Assembly (NCBI GenBank): GCA_021770615.1
Contig: JAETQR010000022.1
Span: forward strand, 6,770 to 70,769
Length of the DNA: 64,000 nucleotides
Origin: Lachnospiraceae bacterium
GTDB taxonomy: Bacteria; Bacillota_A; Clostridia; Lachnospirales; Lachnospiraceae
Direction: 5' to 3'
Shown: piece after piece, positions 1-7,721 of the stretch
Layout: each line of letters opens with the position of its first letter
Numbering within the stretch: position 1 is the first letter of the stretch
Position numbers and translations under genes: made by a program
The notes under the pieces: generated by a model
The model's input: only the letters and a program-made list of their open reading frames with translations
Told to the model about the DNA's origin: nothing
The model's database searches: none

Positions 1-123
1 TTTTTGCCCTCGTCTCCCATACTCATCAACCTGCGCAAAGGGAAATAATGCTCTATAACAATCTGCTACTAAATGTTCAAATTGTTTTTCATCTGTTAAA
101 CGCGGCAGCATAAAAATGGACAT
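1..123 (-). CDS. Nuclease-like protein, N-terminal fragment cut by window edge
   Basis: An ATG at 123 opens a frame that stays open for 41 codons to the window edge, so only the N-terminus is visible. A GGAGG site lies 8 bases upstream, which supports the start. Residues 15-41 contain FEHLVADCYRALFP and then YGRRGQK. This F-E-x-L ... Y-G-R-x-G-Q pattern resembles the start of a PD-(D/E)xK-type nuclease domain found at the N-terminus of several STAND or other phage-defence proteins, where a metal-binding Asp usually follows just beyond this point. The gene follows the AbiTii gene by 80 bases on the same strand and is probably in its operon. The family assignment rests on one short motif and is tentative; that a gene starts here is fairly sure. 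Confidence 0.55.
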   Translation of the reverse strand, partial: MSIFMLPRLTDEKQFEHLVADCYRALFPFAQVDEYGRRGQK

Positions 124-203
124 AACATCATCCTCCTATTTACAATATATAACACCTTTTCTTCTTTAATTATTTGCTGTATCAGTTACATCATGCCACA
201 AAG

Positions 204-893
204 TTACTCATTAACAGCAGCTGCAATAGTAGAATCTTTAATTCTATTGTTATTTCCAATGCTAACACTGTCATCATTATAAATAAGTACATAAATGTGT
301 TGGACAATTTTTTCCAGTTCAGCCTCAGTTTTGCTCTCTTTATCAATATCTAGCTCGTCCAAATTTCCAAATTGCTTCTCAAGATAACAAAGGATATCAA
401 GCAACTTGCTTTCTACTTTCGGAAATATACTTAACACTTGTGACATATTCAGTTTTACTTCTGCACCTATTATATACATATATGGATCATTATTATATGT
501 AGCAATAAGCGGAAAAACATCTGCTGGAAGCTGTTTACATATCCCCTCCCCACTCTTTGCCATATCATAGAGTGCCTCAATACTCTGTGTTAAATTTGAA
601 TACAAAATTTTTTCCTTTTGATCTTCTGGCATCTTGCCTAACGGTAATGATACATTTTTATACTGCATATGACTTGCCATAGAACCTTTTATATATGTGC
701 CAACTAACTGCCCTCCAATTTTTCTATATTCAGGAACCTCCACATCGTTTGGATAACCTTCTATTTCATATTTAACCCATTCCAAAATCGTCTCATCTTC
801 TAACTCTTGTAGCAAAACTTTTGTACGTTTAAGTACCGTTTGTATATCCACAGCACTATTAGCAAGATCCTTTATAATTTTACTTTTTGCCAT
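204..893 (-). CDS. AbiTii-domain protein (abortive-infection type)
   Basis: A 229-residue protein. Its first 80 residues match the AbiTii domain pattern: a helical KVLLQELED segment, then EWVKYEIEGYP, then VPEYRKI. AbiTii proteins are linked to phage abortive infection, but their mechanism is not well established. The C-terminus carries a short IGNNNRIKDSTIA motif that reappears near the N-terminus of the upstream small membrane protein. I chose the ATG at 893 rather than the upstream GTG at 902, because GAGAGGTGG lies at the right distance and the ATG overlaps the upstream stop as TGATG, which points to translational coupling. No signal peptide or membrane segment is seen, so the product is probably cytosolic. 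The operon begins at the CIRCE-controlled promoter near 1160. Confidence 0.72.
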   Translation of the reverse strand: MAKSKIIKDLANSAVDIQTVLKRTKVLLQELEDETILEWVKYEIEGYPNDVEVPEYRKIGGQLVGTYIKGSMASHMQYKNVSLPLGKMPEDQKEKILYSNLTQSIEALYDMAKSGEGICKQLPADVFPLIATYNNDPYMYIIGAEVKLNMSQVLSIFPKVESKLLDILCYLEKQFGNLDELDIDKESKTEAELEKIVQHIYVLIYNDDSVSIGNNNRIKDSTIAAAVNE

Positions 894-1096
894 CAAAACC
901 ACCTCTCAATCCAACTAATAATATCACTCCAAAAAGTAAATAACATCACAAACCCTGCAATCAAGGAAATTATAAAAGCACTAATAACTGGATGTTTTTC
1001 ATAGAATCCTTTCTTCCCTTTTGCATTTCTCACTTTAACATTCTCTGCAATTGTAGAGTTTTTAATTTTATTGCCATTACCTATGGTAACTCCCAT
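893..1096 (-). CDS. Small single-span membrane protein with IGN-type motif
   Basis: A 67-residue protein, start ATG at 1096, preceded by a clear GGAGGT site 6 bases away; an upstream in-frame start at 1123 lacks one. Residues 3-13 read VTIGNGNKIKN, close to the C-terminal motif of the AbiTii protein encoded next. A basic stretch (KGKKGFYEKH) is followed by one hydrophobic helix, about residues 36-57, and a short charged tail ending in WIERWF. The stop overlaps the AbiTii ATG. This looks like a membrane partner or effector of the AbiTii protein, but that role is inferred from context only. I recognise no named family. Confidence 0.65.
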   Translation of the reverse strand: MGVTIGNGNKIKNSTIAENVKVRNAKGKKGFYEKHPVISAFIISLIAGFVMLFTFWSDIISWIERWF

Positions 1097-1129
1097 TTTT
1101 GCACCTCCACATAATCTTGACAAATCATC

Positions 1130-1156
1130 CTAGCACTCACCAACTAAGAGTGCTAG
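1130..1156 (-). promoter_or_regulatory. CIRCE operator (HrcA binding site)
   Basis: A perfect 9-bp inverted repeat, CTAGCACTC, a 9-base spacer, then GAGTGCTAG. The CIRCE consensus is TTAGCACTC-N9-GAGTGCTAA, so each arm differs only at its outermost base and the spacer length is exact. It lies just downstream of the -10 box of the minus-strand promoter, covering the expected transcription start, the normal position for HrcA repression. It suggests that the AbiTii operon is induced by heat or protein-folding stress. Confidence 0.85.
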
Positions 1157-1160
1157 TAAA

Positions 1161-1189
1161 ATTATATCATACTATATTTTTTTATGCAA
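1161..1189 (-). promoter_or_regulatory. Sigma-A promoter of the AbiTii operon
   Basis: On the minus strand, TTGCAT (1184-1189) and TATAAT (1161-1166) are separated by exactly 17 bases. The predicted start falls near 1154, inside the CIRCE operator. Confidence 0.8.
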
Positions 1190-1306
1190 CTTTTCTATAT
1201 CAAAAATACTCAATACCCAATCCAACATAGGAAATACTTTTAATTCATTTCACAACCAACAGACATACCATCTTTACGCCCTGCTGATTCGCATCCTGCC
1301 AAATCC

Positions 1307-1690
1307 CTACAGATTCTTAATAAAATTCAAATCTTTCCTATCTAGCGCTTTCTGCAGCTTTGCGTTCTTTTTCTTCAGTTCCTCATTTTCTATCTGCAGC
1401 TCCCTTACCCGCTGTTCCAGCAGTCCAATCCGACCTTCCATTGCTCTGTCAATAATCGCCCTACGGGGATCGACTAGCCCTGCCTGATTCTGCACCGCAT
1501 CATCCATCTCCTTGCGGACAGTTGGATTCTTGTAAAAGAACCCTCTGGAAAGTCCCGTCATTTTCATCAGCTTGGGGACAGTGATCCGCTCCTGCTCCAT
1601 CTGCAGTTCCCGGATTGCCTTTCTTGCCTGTGCAATCTTTTCTTCACTCCGCTGCCGGTTCACGGTAACCATCGTGTCGTATTTGCTCAT
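1307..1690 (-). CDS. DUF6262 / Tn554 TnpC-like protein
   Basis: A 127-residue basic protein, start ATG at 1690 after GTGAGGAAT. The middle reads ITVPKLMKMTGLSRGFFYKN, a helix-turn-helix-like segment typical of the small third protein (TnpC/DUF6262) of Tn554-type elements. Residues 90-122 form a heptad-rich coiled coil (LLEQRVRELQIENEELKKKN). In Tn554, TnpC assists the two tyrosine recombinases in strand and orientation choice. Here it overlaps the end of a truncated recombinase frame by 47 bases, in the TnpB-TnpC order. Since the recombinase is broken, this gene is probably an orphan. Confidence 0.7.
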   Translation of the reverse strand: MSKYDTMVTVNRQRSEEKIAQARKAIRELQMEQERITVPKLMKMTGLSRGFFYKNPTVRKEMDDAVQNQAGLVDPRRAIIDRAMEGRIGLLEQRVRELQIENEELKKKNAKLQKALDRKDLNFIKNL

Positions 1691-2042
1691 ATTCCTCACT
1701 CCATCCATCTAGATTTTCGTATATTATCTTTGTCATCATGTCTCTAACTGCCCTTGTTTCGTCTGCCACAAGCTGATTGCTCATCTTCCGGTAATGCTGT
1801 ACGCTCCCCAATCTTTTATGCCCTAGCAGTTTTGCGATAGTCCAGTCATCCAGATGCATCTCCGTCAGTTTTACTCCATAATAATGCCGGAACATGTGTG
1901 AATTAAACCGGAATGGCTTTCCATCGTCATCCCGCAGTTTCTCCCTCTGGATCATGGCAAGAACCTTATGCTTGACTGTGGTGTACTGCAGCGGGCGGCT
2001 GACATCATCATCATTGACAAATATGTACTTTGCCCCACAATC
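1644..2042 (-). pseudogene. Truncated Tn554-family tyrosine recombinase (C-terminal part)
   Basis: An open frame of about 130 codons encodes only the C-terminal catalytic half of a phage-integrase-type recombinase. Visible landmarks are SHMFRHYYG (the H-x-x-R box), LLGHKRLGS and VQHYRKMS; the active tyrosine is the one in HYRK. The first ATG in frame (1955) lies inside the domain, and the same frame reads back through KYIFVNDDDVSRPLQY to about 2040, where it merges with the ParM-like gene. The first half of the recombinase and the usual TnpA are missing, so this is a deletion remnant. The 5' boundary is approximate. Confidence 0.7.
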
Positions 2043-2929
2043 CGCTCATACCCGGCAGCGTTGGCGTGGACATCCGTGATGAAAACACTACGGCAAAGAC
2101 CGTCCTGAGACGTCACATGGCGTTTCATGATGGCAGAGCCACCTCCCATGAAAACAGACGGCACGGCTTTTAAGTCAAACCCCGCCTCCGCAATGGCGGA
2201 CAGAATCCGCTCCGTGTAAAGCCTCCCGTGGCTCTGGATGATTTCCTTTGCCTTTCCATCCAGGCTGCACGGGCTGCCATTTAACACCCTCTCCACCTGC
2301 ATGTCCGTTACGGACAATCCGGTGTTCCGGCGCACCTGCTCCATAATCTCATCAATACAACGGATTACCCCAAGTTCCAGACTCCGGCAGGTGGAGGCAT
2401 TGGGGATGGCATTATCCAGCCGCATGAGGTCCACCGTCCACCCACCGATGTCTGCCAGAAGCACGGACGGCTCTCCTGTCAGGTGTTCCGGGTAAAGAGC
2501 CAGAGCAGAGTACCCCTGCGGGAACAGCTTTACATCCTGTACCAGAACCTCATATGTCTCGCTTTCAAACAGAAAACGGAGGGGCTGCTCCCTGCGGAAC
2601 AGATATTGCCTGAAATTCTTCTTCTCCCGCCCAAATCCGGCAAGGGGAAGACCAGCGGCAAGAACCACCTCCACACAGTTTCCCGCTTTCCGGTACTTCA
2701 GTTCCTGTGCCACTGCCGCCATCGTCAGCAGATAATAATTGTCATTGGCGGTCTTGTCCTTCACAAGCGTCTGCCGCCCCGTCCCGCACACATAATATTT
2801 TCCCGCATACTGTAAGACATTCTGCAGCGTGTACGGCTCATAATCGTAAGCCACAAGCCCCGTAGGAAAACAGGCATGGGCCGTCTTAATGGCAAAATAA
2901 CCATGATCGATTCCTATAATGATACGCAT
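1952..2929 (-). CDS. ParM/StbA-like actin-type plasmid segregation ATPase, altered C-terminus
   Basis: A 325-residue protein of the actin/Hsp70 ATPase fold used by plasmids and conjugative elements for DNA segregation. The N-terminal phosphate-1 motif IIIGIDHGYFAIKTA, the central LLADIGGWTVDLMRL (phosphate-2) and the late VFMGGGSAIM (adenosine motif) are all present. The ATG at 2929 is preferred over GTG at 2932 because of a nearby GGGATG site. After GYERIVGQ the last about 25 residues (ending SSIRFLP) are read out of frame from the recombinase remnant, so the natural C-terminus was replaced at the junction near 2040. No ParR-like partner is seen. It may still fold, but function is doubtful. 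Confidence 0.75.
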   Translation of the reverse strand: MRIIIGIDHGYFAIKTAHACFPTGLVAYDYEPYTLQNVLQYAGKYYVCGTGRQTLVKDKTANDNYYLLTMAAVAQELKYRKAGNCVEVVLAAGLPLAGFGREKKNFRQYLFRREQPLRFLFESETYEVLVQDVKLFPQGYSALALYPEHLTGEPSVLLADIGGWTVDLMRLDNAIPNASTCRSLELGVIRCIDEIMEQVRRNTGLSVTDMQVERVLNGSPCSLDGKAKEIIQSHGRLYTERILSAIAEAGFDLKAVPSVFMGGGSAIMKRHVTSQDGLCRSVFITDVHANAAGYERIVGQSTYLSMMMMSAARCSTPQSSIRFLP

Positions 2930-3205
2930 CACATCCCTTCATTTTTTTGTTTTTGAACATTTCTGTGTGGGTTTTTATCAGAATCTGGATTGTAAAGTTT
3001 CTGCCGGGAAGCGGCAGAGAATTGGTAAGAGGCTGCTTTTTCTCCAGCCAGTAGAGGTAAAACTCCCTGCAGAGTTCCGGTTAGACCATATGGCTTGTAT
3101 CACTTTTACAACCCGACACGAGAGCCTTTCCATGTAAAATAATAGAAAAACGGTGCAAAAAGTGAGACAAGTGATAAACCAGCTTTTTGCAGGAAAGGAC
3201 ATGCC

Positions 3206-3454
3206 ATGCCCAAACCAAGGACACACACTGGCGAAAAAAACCTGATCAGTAAACGCCTGATTGCGCTGAGAAGCCAGCACGGTTTCTCCCAACGTGATCT
3301 TGCCCGCCAGCTCCAACTGGCAGGCTACGATATGGATAAAAATGTGATTACCCGGATCGAAACGAACAAACGCTATGTCACCGATCTGGAACTGAAAGCA
3401 CTGACAGAGATTTTTCATGTCTCCTACGATTATCTGATTGAGGGAAAAGAATAA
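3206..3454 (+). CDS. XRE-family helix-turn-helix regulator
   Basis: An 82-residue protein, ATG at 3206 after GGAAAGG. It is essentially one Cro/CI-type domain: KRLIALRSQHGFSQRDLARQL (helices 1-2), a recognition segment around DMDKNVITRIETNKRYVTD and a closing helix ELKALTEIFHVSYDYLIEG. It is transcribed opposite to its neighbours and ends at a terminator. Proteins of this size usually repress the module of a mobile element; its target is unknown. Confidence 0.85.
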   Translation: MPKPRTHTGEKNLISKRLIALRSQHGFSQRDLARQLQLAGYDMDKNVITRIETNKRYVTDLELKALTEIFHVSYDYLIEGKE

Positions 3455-3498
3455 CCGGGGCAGTAGGTTTTCCTACCGCTCCGGCGTCTTTTTCTTTG
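3455..3498 (+). terminator. Rho-independent terminator after the XRE gene
   Basis: A 13-bp stem with one mismatch (CCGGGGCAGTAGG, TTTT loop, CCTACCGCTCCGG) followed by CGTCTTTTTCTTT. It overlaps the last codons of the convergent gene at 3473. Confidence 0.75.
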
Positions 3499-4063
3499 AT
3501 GTATTCTTCTCCTGTTTTTCCACAGGCTGAATGTTACTGAAAAAGTATTGCATTCTTTGTTTTACTGTTTCGTAAGAATCAAACTCTGGCATGGAAAGAT
3601 GGACGGCAATGGCATCCACATATTTCTTATTTCCAATCTTCCTGCCGTATTCCTCGCAGCGTCCCCAATATCCGTCCCCTCCGGTATGGATCGTATCGCT
3701 CTGCCCATCCACAATCATCAGGTACTGTGCCGTATCCACACCGATTTCTTTGGTCGATACCTCCTGCCCCTCATACATCATTCCTTCCGCATAAGTCTCG
3801 ATGGTTTCCTTTGGAGCCATGTAAACAGACAGTCCACATACCTTTTCGCCTGGAAATTTTGCAAACTCCACCTCGGTTAATAGCACTCTTGCCTCAAAGA
3901 ATCTGGGCGGCGCATAATTTGCAGTCAGCCGTTTTAACCTCTCCCCTGAAAATTCCTCAAAGTAGGATGGATCACCAACCACAATCCTTCTTGGGCAGTC
4001 CACCCTGAATTCCTCCTGCCGGAGAATTTTTTCCTCCGGCTTTTCCGTTTTCTTATTTTCCAT
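3473..4063 (-). CDS. Hypothetical protein of a mobile element
   Basis: A 196-residue, soluble, acidic protein. I place the start at ATG 4063 because GGAGGTG lies upstream; the earlier ATG at 4081 has no site and overlaps that sequence. The core begins CPRRIVVGDPSYFEEF and continues through CGLSVYMAPKET and AQYLMIVDGQSD, suggesting an alternating beta-strand fold; the GDPSYFE start slightly resembles DUF4241-type proteins, which I cannot confirm. The C-terminus is a lysine-rich tail (KQEKNTSKKKTPER). It is the last gene of a small cluster with the two short genes upstream. Function unknown. Confidence 0.6.
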   Translation of the reverse strand: MENKKTEKPEEKILRQEEFRVDCPRRIVVGDPSYFEEFSGERLKRLTANYAPPRFFEARVLLTEVEFAKFPGEKVCGLSVYMAPKETIETYAEGMMYEGQEVSTKEIGVDTAQYLMIVDGQSDTIHTGGDGYWGRCEEYGRKIGNKKYVDAIAVHLSMPEFDSYETVKQRMQYFFSNIQPVEKQEKNTSKKKTPER

Positions 4064-4099
4064 TCTGTACGTCACCTCCATAATAATTTTGTTACTGCA

Positions 4100-4276
4100 T
4101 TATTCCCTTCCCCTGCTCCAGACGCAGCCAATCAATTCATCATCCTGCGTATAGGCAAAGATTTCTTTTGCCTCTGTATTTTTCTCTGCAAAGTCTACAG
4201 CAGCTTTCAGGTCATATAACTTGCCAAGCATAACCTCCCTGCCATTTTCCACAGAGAAGTATTTTTCTGGATTCAT
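4100..4276 (-). CDS. Short hypothetical protein (58 residues)
   Basis: A 58-codon frame from ATG 4276 to TAA at 4100, preceded by GGAGGAGG at 6 bases, one of the best ribosome sites in the area. The sequence begins MNPEKYFSVENGREVMLGKL and ends in GCVWSRGRE. It lies 15 bases after the 68-residue gene and 36 bases before the start of the 196-residue gene, so the three form one unit. No transmembrane or DNA-binding signature is evident; it may be a small element-borne accessory protein. Confidence 0.6.
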   Translation of the reverse strand: MNPEKYFSVENGREVMLGKLYDLKAAVDFAEKNTEAKEIFAYTQDDELIGCVWSRGRE

Positions 4277-4291
4277 TCTGCCTCCTCCTGT

Positions 4292-4498
4292 TCATGTAAA
4301 ATCAACCATTTTTAATGTGGAGCATACTTTTTTATAGCCGCTGTGCCTTACGTCCAGTCTGGATGCCCGCCTAACTTTCCGGTTCAATACCTTTTTCCTC
4401 ATGGATATTCCACGTCGCAGTTCTCCCCTCATGCTGTTGGCACCATTGCCCCGCATCCAACTGTTCCTCTTTTTTCTTGCTGTTCCTGCATATGACAT
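4292..4498 (-). CDS. Short, very basic hypothetical protein (68 residues)
   Basis: ATG at 4498 after GGAGAGAG. The protein is strongly basic (MSYAGTARKKRNSWMRGN at the start, MRKKVLNRKVRRASR in the middle), consistent with nucleic-acid binding, but no fold is recognised. An extended -10 element (TG-G-TATAGT) about 50 bases upstream could drive this gene and the two after it. An overlapping longer frame (to 4658) lacks a ribosome site and was not chosen. Confidence 0.45.
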   Translation of the reverse strand: MSYAGTARKKRNSWMRGNGANSMRGELRRGISMRKKVLNRKVRRASRLDVRHSGYKKVCSTLKMVDFT

Positions 4499-4612
4499 TT
4501 CGCTCTCTCCTTTCTGTTCTGGATTTCAGCACAACACTATACCACTTTCCTCTGGAATATCTATTCAGCAGAACCAACAAAAAACCTTCCTGCACCTTGG
4601 TATTTTTGACAA

Positions 4613-4651
4613 TAAAAAAACTGATAATGAGTTTTCTTTCCTCACTATCAG
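4613..4651 (-). terminator. Terminator of the 800-residue fusion gene; only signal in the 4499-4794 gap
   Basis: On the minus strand an 11-bp stem CTGATAGTGAG / CTCATTATCAG (one G-U pair) is followed by TTTTTTATTG. It closes the single-gene unit at 4795-7197. The rest of 4499-4794 holds only the promoter-like TATAGT element near 4550. Confidence 0.75.
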
Positions 4652-4794
4652 ATATCAAACACCCTTACTTATTATCTATATTTTTGTACACCAAATATTC
4701 TCCCCCAAAAAAAGACTGTACTCTTTTGAACTTACCGTCTGCCTTTACAACTATCGAAATCCTAAAAAAATCTTGGATATAATCCCTTGCATCT

Positions 4795-7197
4795 TTATTC
4801 AAATGTGTTCAATTTAGTAACATTAGCCTTATTTACTATTTCAAGAAAATCCCTTGTTTTAATCCGAATACTTTCTGTATTGGAATCACCACGCATAATC
4901 ACATATTCTTTATCAATACGATAATCATTTGATAAAAAAATATCTTCGTTTGACTCATTATCTACTAATCTTTCTGCAAGGACAGCTAATGGAGAAATTG
5001 TTCCCTGATTATGCTTTTTTATTACAAAAGTTTCTGGAACCAATTCATATTTCGCATCGTCATAAGCAACCATATTATCATAGGGAAGAATTACATACTT
5101 CCAACAATTCTTATGTGATGACTTTGGATTCTTTTCCTGTAATGCAACGGTTTTTAAAAGCGTTGCATCTGATATAGAAATATTCTTTTCCTGCAGACTT
5201 CGTTTTAAACTTTTAGAGTCTGGTGCCAAGGTATGAGCGTAACATTCATAAGTAATATTAAGTTCAATAAGATAGTTCTTTATCCTTGTATCATTTTTCT
5301 TAACATACTTATTTTTATGAGCAATAACATCAATCATCTGTCCATGAATTCCTTTTTCTGCAAATGATTTATCTGCTTCACGAATCTCATCAAGAATCGT
5401 TCTAGAATATTCACTAGGATTTATTAAAGCAGAAATATAAGGGTATGTTGACATATTAATATTCTCTATATCAAACAATGATAAGTAGTTTGACTGAAGA
5501 TTTTCCAGAGAATAAGCCCTTAATTTTTTTAATAAAGGTGGGCGTTCATTCATTTTATAAGTCCAATAATCAGATATATATAATGGAGAACTCTCAAAAC
5601 GCTGATCATGTAAATGGTACTTATTTAATATGATAGCTTCTTTATTATACACTGAAATAAACAGGATTCCGTTTTCTGACAACCAATTGTACGCATAACG
5701 AATAAAACGAGTTAAGTCACTAATTTGACTTCCTGCTCCATACCCAATTACTAAAAGATCTACTTTACCATTTAATTCTTCTGAGTATTGATGCATCATA
5801 TATTCTGGATCTAAATGGTTTATATGTAAGGACACATTAGAAGGCAAAAATTGATTGTTTGTCTTTTCCTCCAACTTTGTCATAAGAGAATATGCACTGT
5901 GTGAAGTTGTAAACAACAATAATTTTTCACATTTGTCAATTATTTTACACGTAGTAAGAGAATTCGGTGCACATATCTCTACAACAAGAGAAAGCTTTTG
6001 TATTCCCTGTTTCTTTAAAAACAACTTCACAGCATTAGCAATTAGGTTACGCTCATAATATATTACATGCCGAGACAAATATGAATACCGACAAACTTCT
6101 TTTATCAGTACCTCGTCCGCATAATAGGTAAACTTGTCGATTTCAGGTTTTTTTTGATCTGAACCCAATATTCTATTAAGCGGATCCTCTTTTACCTTTT
6201 CAAATTTTCCCGAGTCAATTTCTTTATACAATTTATCCAATTTATCCAAGTATGGTAGGAAAATAATTTCATTACTGATAACAGACAGATAAGACATAAA
6301 TCTTTCAAAAATCAGTTGAGCATACCTATGCTGATCTACAAATCTACGATTACTAAAATCTTCTTCTCGAAGTTCAAGACCTTGAATTGATATCTTCTGC
6401 AAGTCCTTCTTCTTGACAAACTCAAAGAAAAGATTATACTCTTCCATTAATGATGACTGCACAGAAACTGGAATACTTTTTTTATCAATATCGGTAATAA
6501 ACAAAAGCATTTTCAAACCATTCTCGTTTTTTAATTTTTCAATCATAATAGAATAATAAGCCAAGTCTTGGGGATTAGAATAATCTATCATATAATTAGT
6601 TAATACAATACCTACATTATATGCATTTGAAAATTTCAAAACCAGATAATTAACATTAGAACTAGATTTTTCGTTATATTTAGACTGATTAATAGTATAT
6701 ATTAAAGCGTCGTATATAACGCCTGCCTCTCCTTCTCCTATTCTCTTTTCATTTACCTGAAAATATTCTTGATAAGCATAGAAAAACTTTTTCAGAGTTT
6801 GAATTATATTGGCAGTTCCTATTTCATCCTGCAAATATTTTCGTTGTGACATGTCAATCTTTAGTAATTTATCTATAATAACCAACATATCTTCGGTTTC
6901 ATCAAATATTTTCCATGTATATTCCCTGTCAATTCCAGCTTTAGCAAGTTCTGAAATAATAAATTCTGAAATTCCCTTGAATTCCTTTTTAATATCATCC
7001 TTCAAACCAAATATCAACGAATTGACTGACTCACGTCGAATTGTAGAGCGTTCTTCCTTAGCCCAAGCTGATATTGATTTCTGATCAGCACCCACCTTGT
7101 CGGCAAGACTGTAAGGCGAAATGTTCTTTTGTTCAATAAAATAACTGATAATAATTGATATAATTCTTTCTTTTGTTATATTCATATAAATCTCCAT
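4795..7197 (-). CDS. HTH + methyltransferase-like + YbaK-type aminoacyl-tRNA deacylase fusion
   Basis: An 800-residue soluble protein. Residues about 5-60 form a helix-turn-helix-like domain (ISPYSLADKVGADQKSISAW). Residues 110-330 are not recognised. Residues about 370-600 have the order of a class I methyltransferase: LSLVVEICAPNS as a degenerate motif I, VDLLVIGYGAGSQ, then LSENGILFISVYN. Residues about 640-790 resemble the YbaK/ProX editing domain: LLKTVALQ with the catalytic-type Lys, YVILPYDN, GTISPLAVL and the closing YVIMRGDSNTESIRI strand. Either ATG 7197 or ATG 7185 (GGAG upstream) could be the start. The gene stands alone, AT-rich, with its own terminator, which suggests horizontal acquisition. 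A role in tRNA modification or editing, or as a toxin, is inference. Confidence 0.6.
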   Translation of the reverse strand: MEIYMNITKERIISIIISYFIEQKNISPYSLADKVGADQKSISAWAKEERSTIRRESVNSLIFGLKDDIKKEFKGISEFIISELAKAGIDREYTWKIFDETEDMLVIIDKLLKIDMSQRKYLQDEIGTANIIQTLKKFFYAYQEYFQVNEKRIGEGEAGVIYDALIYTINQSKYNEKSSSNVNYLVLKFSNAYNVGIVLTNYMIDYSNPQDLAYYSIMIEKLKNENGLKMLLFITDIDKKSIPVSVQSSLMEEYNLFFEFVKKKDLQKISIQGLELREEDFSNRRFVDQHRYAQLIFERFMSYLSVISNEIIFLPYLDKLDKLYKEIDSGKFEKVKEDPLNRILGSDQKKPEIDKFTYYADEVLIKEVCRYSYLSRHVIYYERNLIANAVKLFLKKQGIQKLSLVVEICAPNSLTTCKIIDKCEKLLLFTTSHSAYSLMTKLEEKTNNQFLPSNVSLHINHLDPEYMMHQYSEELNGKVDLLVIGYGAGSQISDLTRFIRYAYNWLSENGILFISVYNKEAIILNKYHLHDQRFESSPLYISDYWTYKMNERPPLLKKLRAYSLENLQSNYLSLFDIENINMSTYPYISALINPSEYSRTILDEIREADKSFAEKGIHGQMIDVIAHKNKYVKKNDTRIKNYLIELNITYECYAHTLAPDSKSLKRSLQEKNISISDATLLKTVALQEKNPKSSHKNCWKYVILPYDNMVAYDDAKYELVPETFVIKKHNQGTISPLAVLAERLVDNESNEDIFLSNDYRIDKEYVIMRGDSNTESIRIKTRDFLEIVNKANVTKLNTFE

Positions 7198-7212
7198 TCC
7201 GCCTTCTTTCAA

Positions 7213-7721
7213 TAATCGGCACTAATAGTAATTTTAATAATTTGTTGTGTTTCAGTAAACTTTGCTATAAAATCCATTTTCAAACTCAATATCAAAGATG
7301 TCCACTTATGTACTACATAATATATTGATATTTCTCTTTATATCAATATTGAATACTTTTATATGCATTAACTATATAAAACCATTTTATCACATATTGT
7401 TATTTATTTCGTAGTATATACTCTAATTCTTCGAAACAAAATATTTTCTTTAATTATAACATAAAAATATGACTTGTGCTATTAAATTAAAAATTTAATA
7501 GAATCTAATGGAATTTACTGGAATTTTGCAGGAATAATTATATATTTTTTAATTTCAAGTTTCATTCCTATTCTCTTGTAATCCATCTCTTTCATTATTT
7601 ATACTAAACAGAGCATAAAAATATAAACCGTCATAAAGCAACTAGAATCAAATCAATTCATTCCAAACATTTTTTGAGGATGAAACGCTAAAATTAGAAA
7701 ATCGTACAAGGAGGTATAATA
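7213..7721. other. AT-rich intergenic region, no gene
   Basis: About 500 bases of very AT-rich DNA between divergent genes. No open frame with a ribosome site is present on either strand. Near 7510-7535 the words TGGAATTT, TGGAATTTT and GCAGGAATAAT recur at about 11-bp spacing, which could be a binding site phased on one face of the helix, but this is weak. It presumably contains the promoters of both neighbours. Confidence 0.5.

Noticed and set aside
2930..3205. Minus-strand open frames between the ParM-like and XRE genes (one runs 2978-3418)
   Set aside because: No ribosome site, and the longer frame runs antisense through the XRE gene. The residues look random, so I left the 276-base gap without a gene.
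4371..4817. Overlapping frames on both strands near the small basic gene
   Set aside because: They lack ribosome sites and one contains the terminator of the fusion gene; the 68-residue frame with GGAGAGAG is the better choice.
7500..7545. TGGAATTT words repeated at about 11-bp spacing upstream of the fusion gene
   Set aside because: Only two good copies in very AT-rich DNA; not enough to call an operator.
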